A DNA stretch of 64,000 nt, from NCBI GenBank assembly GCA_023429995.1, contig JAEZCE010000002.1, forward strand, positions 5,807-69,806. Direction: 5' to 3'. The DNA comes from Bacillota bacterium (lineage in GTDB: Bacteria; Bacillota; UBA4882; UBA8346). The position numbers were made by a program, and so were the translations under genes. Shown here piece by piece: positions 1 through 8,154 of the stretch (position 1 is its first letter; the number at the start of each line of letters is the position of its first letter). Under the pieces are notes generated by a model, which saw only the letters and a list, made by a program, of their open reading frames with translations, was not told the origin of the DNA and searched no databases.

Positions 1-3000
1 GTTGTTTACCCGGATTGATATAGTCTCCTTGATCGGCGACCACCGGGGTCGGCGGAGCGGCGTTATTGATGATCACCCCGGGGGCGGCTTTTTCGCTTTC
101 CAGTCCGGCGCCGTTGAGGACCCGGATGGTGAGATAGTAGCTCTTACCGCTGGTTAGATTGAGCCGTTTGCCGTTGACGTCCCGGGTCAAGGAAGATGAA
201 GTTCCGTCTACTTCGACCCAACCGCCGGTCATATCGCTCTGGTAGTAACTGCTGCCCAAAGCCACCCAGGTCTTGGCGATGCCGGATTCATTGTCTGCCG
301 CCGACAAGCTGAAGGCTAAGTTCTCACTGGTGCTGTAAGTCGGGGTGACCAGACTGTTAATGACCGGGCTGGTAGTATCAACTGTGACTCCTGAACTGGT
401 TCCGGTAAGGGAAACGCCGTCATTAAAATTAGCCTGGACCTGGAAGCAATATGTTTTGCCCGATTCTAGCTTTACGTTGCTGACTGTAACCTGGGTATCG
501 TTGGTGATGACCCAGTCGGTTAGGGCTTGTCCATTGATATCATGAATACGGTATTGATAATTACTTACGGTTTTACTGCCGTTATATTTCCACCAGCCGG
601 TGAGTTTATCTCCAAATCCGCTATAGGGTCCCTGATCGCTGACGAATATTTTTTCCTGACTGTTGCCGACATTCAGGGGGAGGGTGGCGGAACTCTTGAG
701 TCCGGCTGCATTCATAGCTTCAACCGCTACACTGTAGGCGCCATCGGTCGCGGAGGGTAATTCGAACCGGAATTGGTTGCCCGATTGGACCAACCAGCCG
801 TCTTGATTGCCGTCAGTGGCTGTAGTGATTATGACCCCGTCGGCTGAAGCGATGGACAGGCGATATTGGACGATGGATGACTCGCTCTCGGTTGCATTCG
901 CGGTAAAGGCCATTTGTTCACCGGAAGCCACCGTGTTTGTGGGGCCGCTGAGGGTCAAGTTCTGCGGCGCAGTGTTATCATAAATGAATTTTTCACTTTT
1001 AACTTCCGTAACCAGGCCCGCTTTATTGGTGACTTTGGCTGCCACTTGATAGCTGGTCCCGGGTGTGAAAGCAGCCGCTTTGACATTATCCCAGCTTCCC
1101 CAGTTGGAAACGGTTTCACCGCTTACCGAGTTAATTATTGCAAACAAAATACTGGCGATGCCGCTTTGGTCGTCTTTGGCATTGCAAGTTGCTGTCAAAC
1201 TCTTGCTGTCGGCTAAATATAGGCTGCTGCCGTAACGACTCAGTCCGGTGAGAGCGAGCGTTGCCTCAGGGGCAGAGGTATCCAGTTTGATCGGTCCGAA
1301 ATATTGAACTGCGGATCGGTTACCGGCTGCATCTTCGATGGCCAGAGCCAAATAGTATTCACTACCGTTATTTCCGGTAAGGTTGATGGTTTGAGTGAAA
1401 TGTTGCATATTGGGACTTAAAGCAATGATTTGTCCCGTCCCCAGCTCTGCGTTTTGATCCTTAAGAATCCAGTAACGCATCATACTAAGACCGGATTGGA
1501 CAGCACCGTCTGGATCACTTCCATTAAAGCTGACGGGTAATTGGCCGCTGGATAAATAGCTGCTACCGTCCCGGTCCAGTGCTAATTGGGTGTTGGATAG
1601 CATAGGCAGGCTCTGATCAACTTTTAAGTTGTTAACTTCCAGGGGTGTACTGTTACCGGCTTTATCGAAGGCAATGAAGTGCAGGTGATAGTTTCCTTCG
1701 GTCAGCGCCATCACTCCACTCAGACTGCCGCCGTTATCAGTCATCTGAATCAGACCACTGTCGATGGTTGTATTATCCGCGACTGAGATTTTGGTATAGC
1801 TGACTTTATCCATCCCGCTTAAAGCATCACGGGTGGTGATGGTTAACTGGTTTTGATTGGTATAGGGATAACGGGCCGCTTCCACATTCAAGGCCGGGGC
1901 TACGGTATCGACGGTAAAAGTCCCGGGAATTGCATTTTTGGTGGTATTGTATCCATCATAGGCTTCGATGTACCAGTTATAGGTCTGGCCATGGATGAGT
2001 CCGTCGATTACATACCCGCTGGTGACGTTGAGATATTCTTGATATTCTTGATCGCCGGTCGCCTTCAGGTATAGATTATAGATTATGTTATCGCCATCCA
2101 CATCGCTGGAGGGAGTATATGTAAAGGCTACTTTACCCTGGGCAAAGCTGAGCGGTGATTTTAATTCCGCCACTGTTGCCGGAGTATTCGGAACCTGCCG
2201 GGTGAAGATGGGTCCCTCGGTGCGGTCGCCGGAATTGTTTAAGGCGACCAAACGGTAAGAGTAGCTGCCGTGAGCAACCAGTCCACTATGGGTAAATATA
2301 CCGGATAGGGGCGTCAGAGTGGCTAAGACGGTGAATGTGTTGGTATGGGTATCCTGGGCGCCGTATTCCAGGATATATTGAACAGCTCCGGTATTGACTG
2401 TGTCCGATACCTGCCAGCTGAGATAAAATTGTTGGGATGAGCTAGCATACCCTCCGTCCAGGTTTTGCAAACTGCCCAGGGCGGCTTTGGTGTATGCGCT
2501 ATAGGTGACGGGAGCTGATTGGTTGCCGGCTTTATCGACGGAGGAAATGGTCAGAGCCACCGGCAAGTTCGGACCAAAGCTGCCGACAGCAACAGCCAGG
2601 GTGCCTGTGGCAATGGTACCATTATTCACCGGAGTGACGGAGTAACTTTGAATGGTTCCGTCGGGCAAGGTATATTGGCCCTGGAACTTGGCTACATCCC
2701 CATTGGTGTTATCGGCTTGCCAGCTAAAGTTGATCTGGCCGGCCGTGGTGGTATGGCTGAGCTGGCTCTGGTCCGGAGCCGGCGGGAGTGTGGTGTCCAG
2801 CAGGACTTGATAAGTGACTAACGTGGTATTGCCGGCATTGTCGACCACTTCCATGGTGACGGTCTTTTGGCCATCGACGGCTACCAAGTTCCAGTTAATA
2901 TTTTCCGGAAGTTTCCAGGCATTTTTATCGGGTCCGCTTTCATGAATGATTTTATGGACAGCATCAGCCGGTGGATTGGTACTATCCCCATTCCAAAAGT

Positions 3001-4834
3001 AGAGCTCTTTAATTCCCGATCCGGCATCGTATAAAGTAATGTCGGATAATTTGACTTGAAGGGTATTGGTTGGATTATTGCCGTTGTCATAAACCGTACT
3101 ACCGGATAACGCTTGAATCCGAAATGAATTGCTGCCTTGGGGCGGAGCCGTATTATCAACTGTAAACGAGCAATCATCGGTGAGCTGAGGTTCCGTATCG
3201 TCGCCCTCATAAATTTCAAGCCACCATTGATATTTGCCTTCACTTAAGCTGCTAAGGGTAACGGAATTTGTATCAAACGGGCTGTATTGAGTAGCGGACG
3301 CCGTATATCCCACTCTGAATTTAAGTGGCGTGCCCTCATCGGAAGTAATCCCGAATTTTACTGTAGATCCTGTATAGGAACCATCAGCCGGACCTTCAAT
3401 CGTATACTTGGGAAAGGGGCCAACGTGTTGCCAGGTACCTTTGTTGCCGATTCTGTCGATTGCCCGAACCCAAGCATAGTATTTCTTTTGAGAATTGATG
3501 GGCGTAACAAAAGTATACTTTGTATTTGAAGTTGTATTTTTCTCGATAGCATCAGCTTGAGCAGTATCCGGGTCAACAGCGCTCCCTGTCAAAACCACTT
3601 GGTATTTATCCAGTCCTGCCCCGTTATCTGTGACGGCATTCCATCCCAAGATTAGGCTTTTGCCGTTTTGATGGATTGGATATTGCTTTAAATTTACTTC
3701 CGGCGCTGAAAGGTCAACGGATATGCTATTGGCTTGGGATTCATAACTTTGATTCCCTACATTATCAATGGCTCTGACTTTACAGGTATAAGTTGTTCCA
3801 TCTTCGACCGTATAGCTATAGCTGTTTGTCGTTACATTAACCCAATTAGCAACAACCGTGCCATCCGCTTTAGATATATATACCTGATATCCCTTGAGTC
3901 CGCTCCCCGGAGTAACATCATTTGATTGATCCCATGTCCAGGTAAGATTGGTGGATGAAACATAGTTGTCGTTTTTATAGTCTTTGATATAGGGTTGCCC
4001 CGGCGTTGTTGGAATGGTTTGGTCTACAAAAAGCGCTAATTCCTCACTTATGGGACTGATATTGCCTGCTATATCACGAGCTTTGACAGTAATATCATTT
4101 TCTCCCTCCGGAAGTGATAAGGGGCAAGGGGAAGTAAAGGACGTTTCTTGTTGAAGCCCGTTGATGAATAACAGATAATCTTTGATGCCGCTAATCGTCT
4201 CATAACCACCATACACTGATCCGTGATCGATAGCGGCAAATTTCAAAGTAGGATTGTACCGTGTATATATTTTATCGCCTATTTTATATATCGTTCCATC
4301 ATCAATAACTTCTGGTTTTGATGGTGCGTCTGGAGCGACTTCATCTGGTTGATATATAATTGTATAGGAGCAATCAAAGCCTCCTCTTCTTGTATGATGA
4401 CTCCCATGATGCCAGTATTTATGTTTCCAGTGCCCTGTAAATACTGTAACACAAATACCAGTATTGGCTGGAAGTAAAAAATGACCGTTTCGAGTGTCAT
4501 TGTGAAAAGCTTGTGGAGCGATAGCAGACGATCCCACTGCTCCATTGGAATAATATTGAATTTGAAACTGAGGTTCTGTACAAGTATCCATTAAGTCGGT
4601 ACCGATGGTAATTTGCCAAAAAATATAAATTGGATATGGATAAGTGATGAATTGGTTTATTGAATTTAAAGGAAAGTAATTGGTATAAGTATTATCTTTG
4701 CCACCATAACTATACTGATACGATATGGGGCCGGTTGCCATAACAACCGGCATTTTGATAAGCAGAATACTTGCGGCTATCCCCATAAAGCAAGTTATCA
4801 AAAGGAGTTTTCTAATTACCGATATCTTTGTCAT
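1..4834 (-). CDS. Giant secreted Ig/FN3-like repeat protein (C-terminus beyond window)
   Basis: One uninterrupted minus-strand frame gives 1611 codons from an ATG preceded by AAGAAGGGA and runs off the left edge without a stop. Residues 1-33 are a signal peptide: basic start, hydrophobic core, then VVMA. Residues of about 34-155 form an N-terminal region containing a His-rich stretch (HWKHKYWHHGSHH). The rest is about 14 modules of roughly 100 residues, separated by linkers of the form D-(N/T/Q)-(T/S)-x-P (VDQTIP, VDLSAP, VDNTAP, VDTVAP, VDTTSP), with recurring D-x-AGN motifs near module ends. Such modules are typical of fibronectin type III or bacterial Ig-like folds in surface or exported proteins. 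No catalytic domain is seen in the visible part; one or an anchor could lie beyond the edge. It stands alone on its strand. The architecture is secure, the function is unknown. Confidence 0.85.
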   Translation of the reverse strand, partial: MTKISVIRKLLLITCFMGIAASILLIKMPVVMATGPISYQYSYGGKDNTYTNYFPLNSINQFITYPYPIYIFWQITIGTDLMDTCTEPQFQIQYYSNGAVGSSAIAPQAFHNDTRNGHFLLPANTGICVTVFTGHWKHKYWHHGSHHTRRGGFDCSYTIIYQPDEVAPDAPSKPEVIDDGTIYKIGDKIYTRYNPTLKFAAIDHGSVYGGYETISGIKDYLLFINGLQQETSFTSPCPLSLPEGENDITVKARDIAGNISPISEELALFVDQTIPTTPGQPYIKDYKNDNYVSSTNLTWTWDQSNDVTPGSGLKGYQVYISKADGTVVANWVNVTTNSYSYTVEDGTTYTCKVRAIDNVGNQSYESQANSISVDLSAPEVNLKQYPIHQNGKSLILGWNAVTDNGAGLDKYQVVLTGSAVDPDTAQADAIEKNTTSNTKYTFVTPINSQKKYYAWVRAIDRIGNKGTWQHVGPFPKYTIEGPADGSYTGSTVKFGITSDEGTPLKFRVGYTASATQYSPFDTNSVTLSSLSEGKYQWWLEIYEGDDTEPQLTDDCSFTVDNTAPPQGSNSFRIQALSGSTVYDNGNNPTNTLQVKLSDITLYDAGSGIKELYFWNGDSTNPPADAVHKIIHESGPDKNAWKLPENINWNLVAVDGQKTVTMEVVDNAGNTTLVTYQVLLDTTLPPAPDQSQLSHTTTAGQINFSWQADNTNGDVAKFQGQYTLPDGTIQSYSVTPVNNGTIATGTLAVAVGSFGPNLPVALTISSVDKAGNQSAPVTYSAYTKAALGSLQNLDGGYASSSQQFYLSWQVSDTVNTGAVQYILEYGAQDTHTNTFTVLATLTPLSGIFTHSGLVAHGSYSYRLVALNNSGDRTEGPIFTRQVPNTPATVAELKSPLSFAQGKVAFTYTPSSDVDGDNIIYNLYLKATGDQEYQEYLNVTSGYVIDGLIHGQTYNWYIEAYDGYNTTKNAIPGTFTVDTVAPALNVEAARYPYTNQNQLTITTRDALSGMDKVSYTKISVADNTTIDSGLIQMTDNGGSLSGVMALTEGNYHLHFIAFDKAGNSTPLEVNNLKVDQSLPMLSNTQLALDRDGSSYLSSGQLPVSFNGSDPDGAVQSGLSMMRYWILKDQNAELGTGQIIALSPNMQHFTQTINLTGNNGSEYYLALAIEDAAGNRSAVQYFGPIKLDTSAPEATLALTGLSRYGSSLYLADSKSLTATCNAKDDQSGIASILFAIINSVSGETVSNWGSWDNVKAAAFTPGTSYQVAAKVTNKAGLVTEVKSEKFIYDNTAPQNLTLSGPTNTVASGEQMAFTANATESESSIVQYRLSIASADGVIITTATDGNQDGWLVQSGNQFRFELPSATDGAYSVAVEAMNAAGLKSSATLPLNVGNSQEKIFVSDQGPYSGFGDKLTGWWKYNGSKTVSNYQYRIHDINGQALTDWVITNDTQVTVSNVKLESGKTYCFQVQANFNDGVSLTGTSSGVTVDTTSPVINSLVTPTYSTSENLAFSLSAADNESGIAKTWVALGSSYYQSDMTGGWVEVDGTSSSLTRDVNGKRLNLTSGKSYYLTIRVLNGAGLESEKAAPGVIINNAAPPTPVVADQGDYINPGKQ

Positions 4835-4903
4835 AAAATTTCCCTTCTTTACAATCATTTATCATTGTCGAAATTCACTGTTTTTTGTCGAATGCAAATT
4901 TAA

Positions 4904-4928
4904 AACCCAGCCGTTCTCCGGCTGGGTT
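4904..4928 (-). terminator. Rho-independent terminator, perfect 10-bp stem
   Basis: AACCCAGCCG pairs perfectly with CGGCTGGGTT around a 5-base loop. Read on the minus strand the hairpin is followed by TTTTAAATTT, so it would end transcription coming from the small Cys-rich gene upstream and insulate the giant repeat gene. Confidence 0.7.
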
Positions 4929-5282
4929 CATTGTCAATAAATAACTCTTTTGCCAAAAATATTTCAATCAAACACTTCCCAAAACTTCTTTTTGGGTTTA
5001 TTCTCTAAATTATTTAATTTTCCTTTCGAAAGATCATAAAATTTATAAAAGATTTTACGAAAGGGCTAAATCAAAATCGCGTGAAAAGTACAAAACGGCA
5101 GTATAATCTATGTTCCAAAAATATTACCCGTAAATGTATAAAATTCACCTTTGAAACCGGTATGTGGCAACCTCTTTACGAAAGGCAACCCAATATTGCA
5201 AGCAATACCTTATGCAATTCAAAGAATGTTGCATTATCGGGATATCGGTTTCAACCGATATGGATTTAATCCGAAGGTTGGG
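4929..5282. other. Intergenic stretch with small dyads, no gene recognised
   Basis: No convincing coding frame. It holds an 8-bp inverted repeat (ATATCGGT TTCA ACCGATAT, about 5240-5260) and two CTTTCG/CGAAAG half-sites near 5030-5075. Both strands are AT-rich. These could be hairpins of an untranslated RNA or operator-like sites; nothing allows a choice. Confidence 0.3.
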
Positions 5283-5432
5283 TTATTGTTTTTGGGGACA
5301 AGGCGGATGACATTTGGGAGGACACTTGGAACTACAAGCTTCACAAGTAAAACCGAGATCGCAAGCATTCCATTTTTCATCACCGATTATTTTGCCACAT
5401 ATACAGCAAATCATCTCTTCTTCTTCGCTCAC
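5283..5432 (-). CDS. Small Cys-rich protein (49 aa), putative metal binder
   Basis: A GTG start sits seven bases after GGAGG (TGGAGGCAAAAAG-GTG) and opens a 49-residue frame. Nine cysteines fall at residues 9, 10, 12, 24, 30, 33, 37, 41 and 45: a CCxC group, then C-x2-C-x3-C-x3-C-x3-C near the end (EACSSKCPPKCHPPCPQ). An acidic start (SEEEE) precedes them. The spacing suggests a zinc or iron-sulfur binding miniprotein, or a disulfide-knotted peptide; I recognise no named family. No signal peptide is visible, so it is probably cytoplasmic. A clear terminator lies downstream on the same strand (4904-4928), consistent with an independent small transcription unit. An internal ATG at codon 7 is an alternative start. 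Confidence 0.6.
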   Translation of the reverse strand: MSEEEEMICCICGKIIGDEKWNACDLGFTCEACSSKCPPKCHPPCPQKQ

Positions 5433-5478
5433 CTTTTTGCCTCCATTGATTCATGAATTAATCAGGACTTAATAAGAG

Positions 5479-5653
5479 CTATATCAATAAACGTCTTAAA
5501 ACCAGCGGTTCGATGACATCAGCCAATACACCTTCACAAAATTCGTCAAGGCCTTCCGGGTTTTTTCGTTCTCCTGCCGCCATACTTGAGAGGCTTACTG
5601 CAAAAACTCTTTAAATCATCGCCGAAATTTTCTTTGAAGAGGTTCTTGATCAT
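5479..5653 (-). pseudogene. Possible frameshifted small gene
   Basis: Two minus-strand frames look protein-like but are offset. The first opens with ATG at 5653 (MIKNLFKENFGDDLKSF...) and stops after about 35 codons. The second continues as NPEGLDEFCEGVLADVIEPL and stops at 5479. They can be joined by removing one A from a run of six A's (CGAAAAAACCC, about 5561-5566), giving a protein of just under 60 residues. This may be a decayed gene, a sequencing indel or chance. No good ribosome binding site precedes the first ATG. An ATG at 5583 could start a 34-residue version of the second frame. Confidence 0.25.
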
Positions 5654-5785
5654 GGATTGCCTGAATTTTCAATTACTTCCATTATACTATAATCCCCTCG
5701 AAAGAGAAAAGGATAAAAAGAACCCGCACCGGCACTTGGCTTTCGGGAAATTTTATAGGCTTCTAAATTTAAAAAAGGAGGGATC

Positions 5786-6109
5786 ATGAAACGAAAAAAA
5801 TCAAGCTCCCGCTCATCCTTGGAACAAAAAATCGCCGAAGGGCGGCGCAAACTTCAGGAAGCCTATAAAGCCTGCGGCTGCGCTGACGGGAAAGTATTAG
5901 CTGCCTGTATCCAACTGGACAGGCTGATTAACCGTTATCAAAAGAAGTGGTTGAGAGAGAGGGTTCCGGGGTTTAAAGACAGTAGGAGTCAGATAAACAT
6001 CAATTTAAATAGTCCGTCCTTGGCGCGCATCAAAAGTACTGGGTATGTATCGGTTAAGCTGAAATCCGGTTGCTGTATTTTCCGCATTTATCGCCCCAGA
6101 TGGCGATGA
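5786..6109 (+). CDS. Spo0E-like aspartyl-phosphate phosphatase
   Basis: The start follows a strong AAAAAAGGAGGGATC-ATG. Residues of about 12-55 match the Spo0E-like pattern: an amphipathic helix with I..GRRKL..AY, then a turn, then CIQLDRLINRYQ, the position of the family's SQELDxLIxxY phosphatase motif. Proteins of this kind remove phosphate from Spo0A-P or related response regulators and delay sporulation. The family is usually 50-85 aa; this one is 107 aa. The extra tail (residues of about 60-107) is unlike the family, and its last 56 bases overlap the convergent activase gene, so the tail may be read-through past a lost stop. The family call rests on pattern only, but fits a spore former. 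Confidence 0.6.
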   Translation: MKRKKSSSRSSLEQKIAEGRRKLQEAYKACGCADGKVLAACIQLDRLINRYQKKWLRERVPGFKDSRSQININLNSPSLARIKSTGYVSVKLKSGCCIFRIYRPRWR

Positions 6110-7019
6110 TCCGCTGCTCCTGTTCAACCTGAATGACTTCACAACAATTGCTGCAACCCTCACATTCAAATGAAGTCGGGGAGAAGTCGAGCAACAACTG
6201 TTCAAATCCCCGAAATCCGGTATCGCAGCCGGTTTTTCGCAATTGTTTCCTGGCCAGCAGCGCCGCTCCGATGGCGCCCATTACGTTGAAATACCTTGGC
6301 ACAATCACCGGAATGTGCAATTCCCTCTCAAAAGCAGCCTTGATCCCCTTGTTGGCGGCAACACCACCCTGAAACAAAACCGGAGCAAGAATTGATTTAT
6401 CCCGGCCTAAATTGTTAAGATAATTGCGGACCAAGGCATCACACAAGCCATTGATAATCTCCGCCTTGGAAAAACCGAATTGCTGCTTGGCAATCATGTC
6501 AGATTCGGCGAATACCGTGCACCTTCCGGCGATGCGCACCCGTTTCTGGGCTGTTAAAGCGAGATCGCCAAAATCCTCAATCGGGACCTTGAGTCTTTCC
6601 GCTTGATGATCAAGAAACGAACCCGTACCGGCCGCACAAACGGTATTCATAGAAAAATCGCTGACTACACCATGGGCTAGGATAATTAATTTGGAGTCCT
6701 GGCCGCCGATTTCGATAATGGCTCGCGCCTCAGGATGGAAATGTACTGCCGCATAAGCATGGGCGGTGATTTCATTCTTAATGACATCGGCCCCAAGCAT
6801 CGCCCCTGCCAGCAATCTACCGCTCCCGGTGGCGCCGACCCCCTGAACCTTTAAACCCGCGAATTCAGTTTCAATCTTGCCCAAACCATCTCGAATGACT
6901 TCAAGCGGCTGCCCGTCATTCCTTAAATATTTTGAGAAAATCACCGTTTCCCGTTCATCAATACCGACAATGTTGGTGCTCACCGACCCGATATCGACTC
7001 CCAAGTATACTTTTTCCAC
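6054..7019 (-). CDS. Acyl-CoA dehydratase activase (BadF/BadG/BcrA/BcrD ATPase family)
   Basis: 321 aa, the usual length. The protein starts with the ASKHA phosphate-1 loop GVDIGSVSTNIV, followed by GATGSGR, IIEIGGQDSK, NTVCAAGTGSFLD and RCTVFAESDMI. The two cysteines in the last motifs are the ones that bind the subunit-bridging [4Fe-4S] cluster in HgdC-type activases. An extra C-terminal segment adds CEGCSNCC and DKCGKYS. Such proteins use ATP to push a low-potential electron into a partner such as a 2-hydroxyacyl-CoA dehydratase or a double-cubane cluster protein. It is the last of three same-strand genes, with two DUF2229-type proteins upstream that are the likely electron acceptors. The dehydratase substrate cannot be read from sequence. 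Confidence 0.9.
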   Translation of the reverse strand: MEKVYLGVDIGSVSTNIVGIDERETVIFSKYLRNDGQPLEVIRDGLGKIETEFAGLKVQGVGATGSGRLLAGAMLGADVIKNEITAHAYAAVHFHPEARAIIEIGGQDSKLIILAHGVVSDFSMNTVCAAGTGSFLDHQAERLKVPIEDFGDLALTAQKRVRIAGRCTVFAESDMIAKQQFGFSKAEIINGLCDALVRNYLNNLGRDKSILAPVLFQGGVAANKGIKAAFERELHIPVIVPRYFNVMGAIGAALLARKQLRKTGCDTGFRGFEQLLLDFSPTSFECEGCSNCCEVIQVEQEQRIIAIWGDKCGKYSNRISA

Positions 7020-7086
7020 TTTTTATCGTTTCCTTTTCCTTGAATTAGCCATTACCGCCTGCCCTTAACCAGCCGTTGCCATCCCC

Positions 7087-8154
7087 TTATCCTTCCTTCA
7101 ACAATTCTTTCCGGTTTTTCAGCAAATCGACAAAAGCTTCCAGTCGCACCTGATTATTGAGCCATCCGGTTTGTTCATCCAGAGATAGCGACAAAATCGG
7201 CAAATCCAAATCCTTCATCAATTTCGGAATAACCGTCTGGGTTACAAGTTCCGGCATACACCCAAAAGGCAGTAAATGAATGATCCCATCGTAACCCAAT
7301 TCTTTAAAGCGAATCATATGGCCGATATTCTCCCGTTCATGACCGCCAAGGTCATACCGTAAATAGCGGTCCGCCTTTTTTAACAGGCCATGATCGGGCC
7401 GAACCGCATTTTTCAACCATTGGGAGATATAACGGTACCGTACCACCTGAACCCCTAAGGAAGCTAATTTTTCTTCAAATTCCTCATTCATGGGTCCGTC
7501 CATCACCATATATATCTCGCCCAGCAGACCGATTTTTACGATATCCTCCCTAGGCTCAATTTCAATCTCCCGTATCCATTGATCCGCCCGAAGGATATGG
7601 GTCCGTAAATCCCTTAAACTGTCGCTTCCTCCCAGCAAAGTCCGAATCTCCCGCCATTTCCTCCTGCATGTTCCATGGACTTTTTCATAGGGGCGAAGCT
7701 GATTGATTTTTTTCTCATATTTATCCAAGACAAAAATAAGCTGAATGGTTAAATAAAGTATCCCTATGGTTTGAACGATTGATTTATGATTACGGATTTC
7801 CTGACCTTGCCGGTAAAAGGCAACAAACTCATTCACGATACTATCGAAAACCAAAACTTTCACCTTATACCCCAACTGGTTCAGAATTCTTTCGCTCAGG
7901 GCCCCGAAATAGCCGGCTCTGCAAGCTCCAACGCCTCCGCTGGTCACAATGAGTTCGGCGCCGCGATGGATCGCGTCCAAATAACTTCCCAGAATAATTT
8001 TAAATGGAAAACAGATAAACTCCGGGCTATATTTAACACCAAGCTCAATGGTTCGGGGGGTTGGCGGAGAAGGCGCTATGACCTCGTGTCCAAAGAGTTC
8101 AAACATTTTCTCATAAGCAAGTACCGGACCCAAGTATGGGAAGGTTATTTTCAA
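7087..8154 (-). CDS. Acyl-CoA dehydratase activase-related protein (COG3581-like)
   Basis: I place the start at a TTG with AAGAAGGGA seven bases upstream, giving MKITFPYLGPVLAYEK, which resembles the family N-terminus; longer forms from 8175 (ATG) or 8193 (TTG) lack a binding site. The 355-aa product has cysteines at conserved-looking spots: EFICFPFK, GGVGACRAGYF and LPFGCMPEL, probable iron-sulfur ligands. These proteins resemble the D-component or double-cubane proteins reduced by BadF-type activases, and are often found fused to them; here the parts are separate genes. The gene overlaps the end of the upstream homologue by 44 bases, implying coupled translation and perhaps a heterodimer. 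The precise reaction is unknown. Confidence 0.75.
   Translation of the reverse strand: MKITFPYLGPVLAYEKMFELFGHEVIAPSPPTPRTIELGVKYSPEFICFPFKIILGSYLDAIHRGAELIVTSGGVGACRAGYFGALSERILNQLGYKVKVLVFDSIVNEFVAFYRQGQEIRNHKSIVQTIGILYLTIQLIFVLDKYEKKINQLRPYEKVHGTCRRKWREIRTLLGGSDSLRDLRTHILRADQWIREIEIEPREDIVKIGLLGEIYMVMDGPMNEEFEEKLASLGVQVVRYRYISQWLKNAVRPDHGLLKKADRYLRYDLGGHERENIGHMIRFKELGYDGIIHLLPFGCMPELVTQTVIPKLMKDLDLPILSLSLDEQTGWLNNQVRLEAFVDLLKNRKELLKEG

Noticed and set aside
2881..3576. Minus-strand open frames of 72 and 120 codons within the giant repeat gene
   Set aside because: They lie in a different frame from the continuous repeat-coding frame, have no binding site and no repeat pattern; they are shadows.
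5555..5570. Programmed -1 frameshift site at A6
   Set aside because: The zero-frame phase does not place a standard X-XXY-YYZ heptamer, and no downstream stimulatory hairpin is evident.
5586..5789. 67-codon plus-strand frame before the Spo0E-like gene
   Set aside because: No ribosome binding site and no family resemblance; it overlaps the Spo0E start region and the opposite-strand frames look more protein-like.
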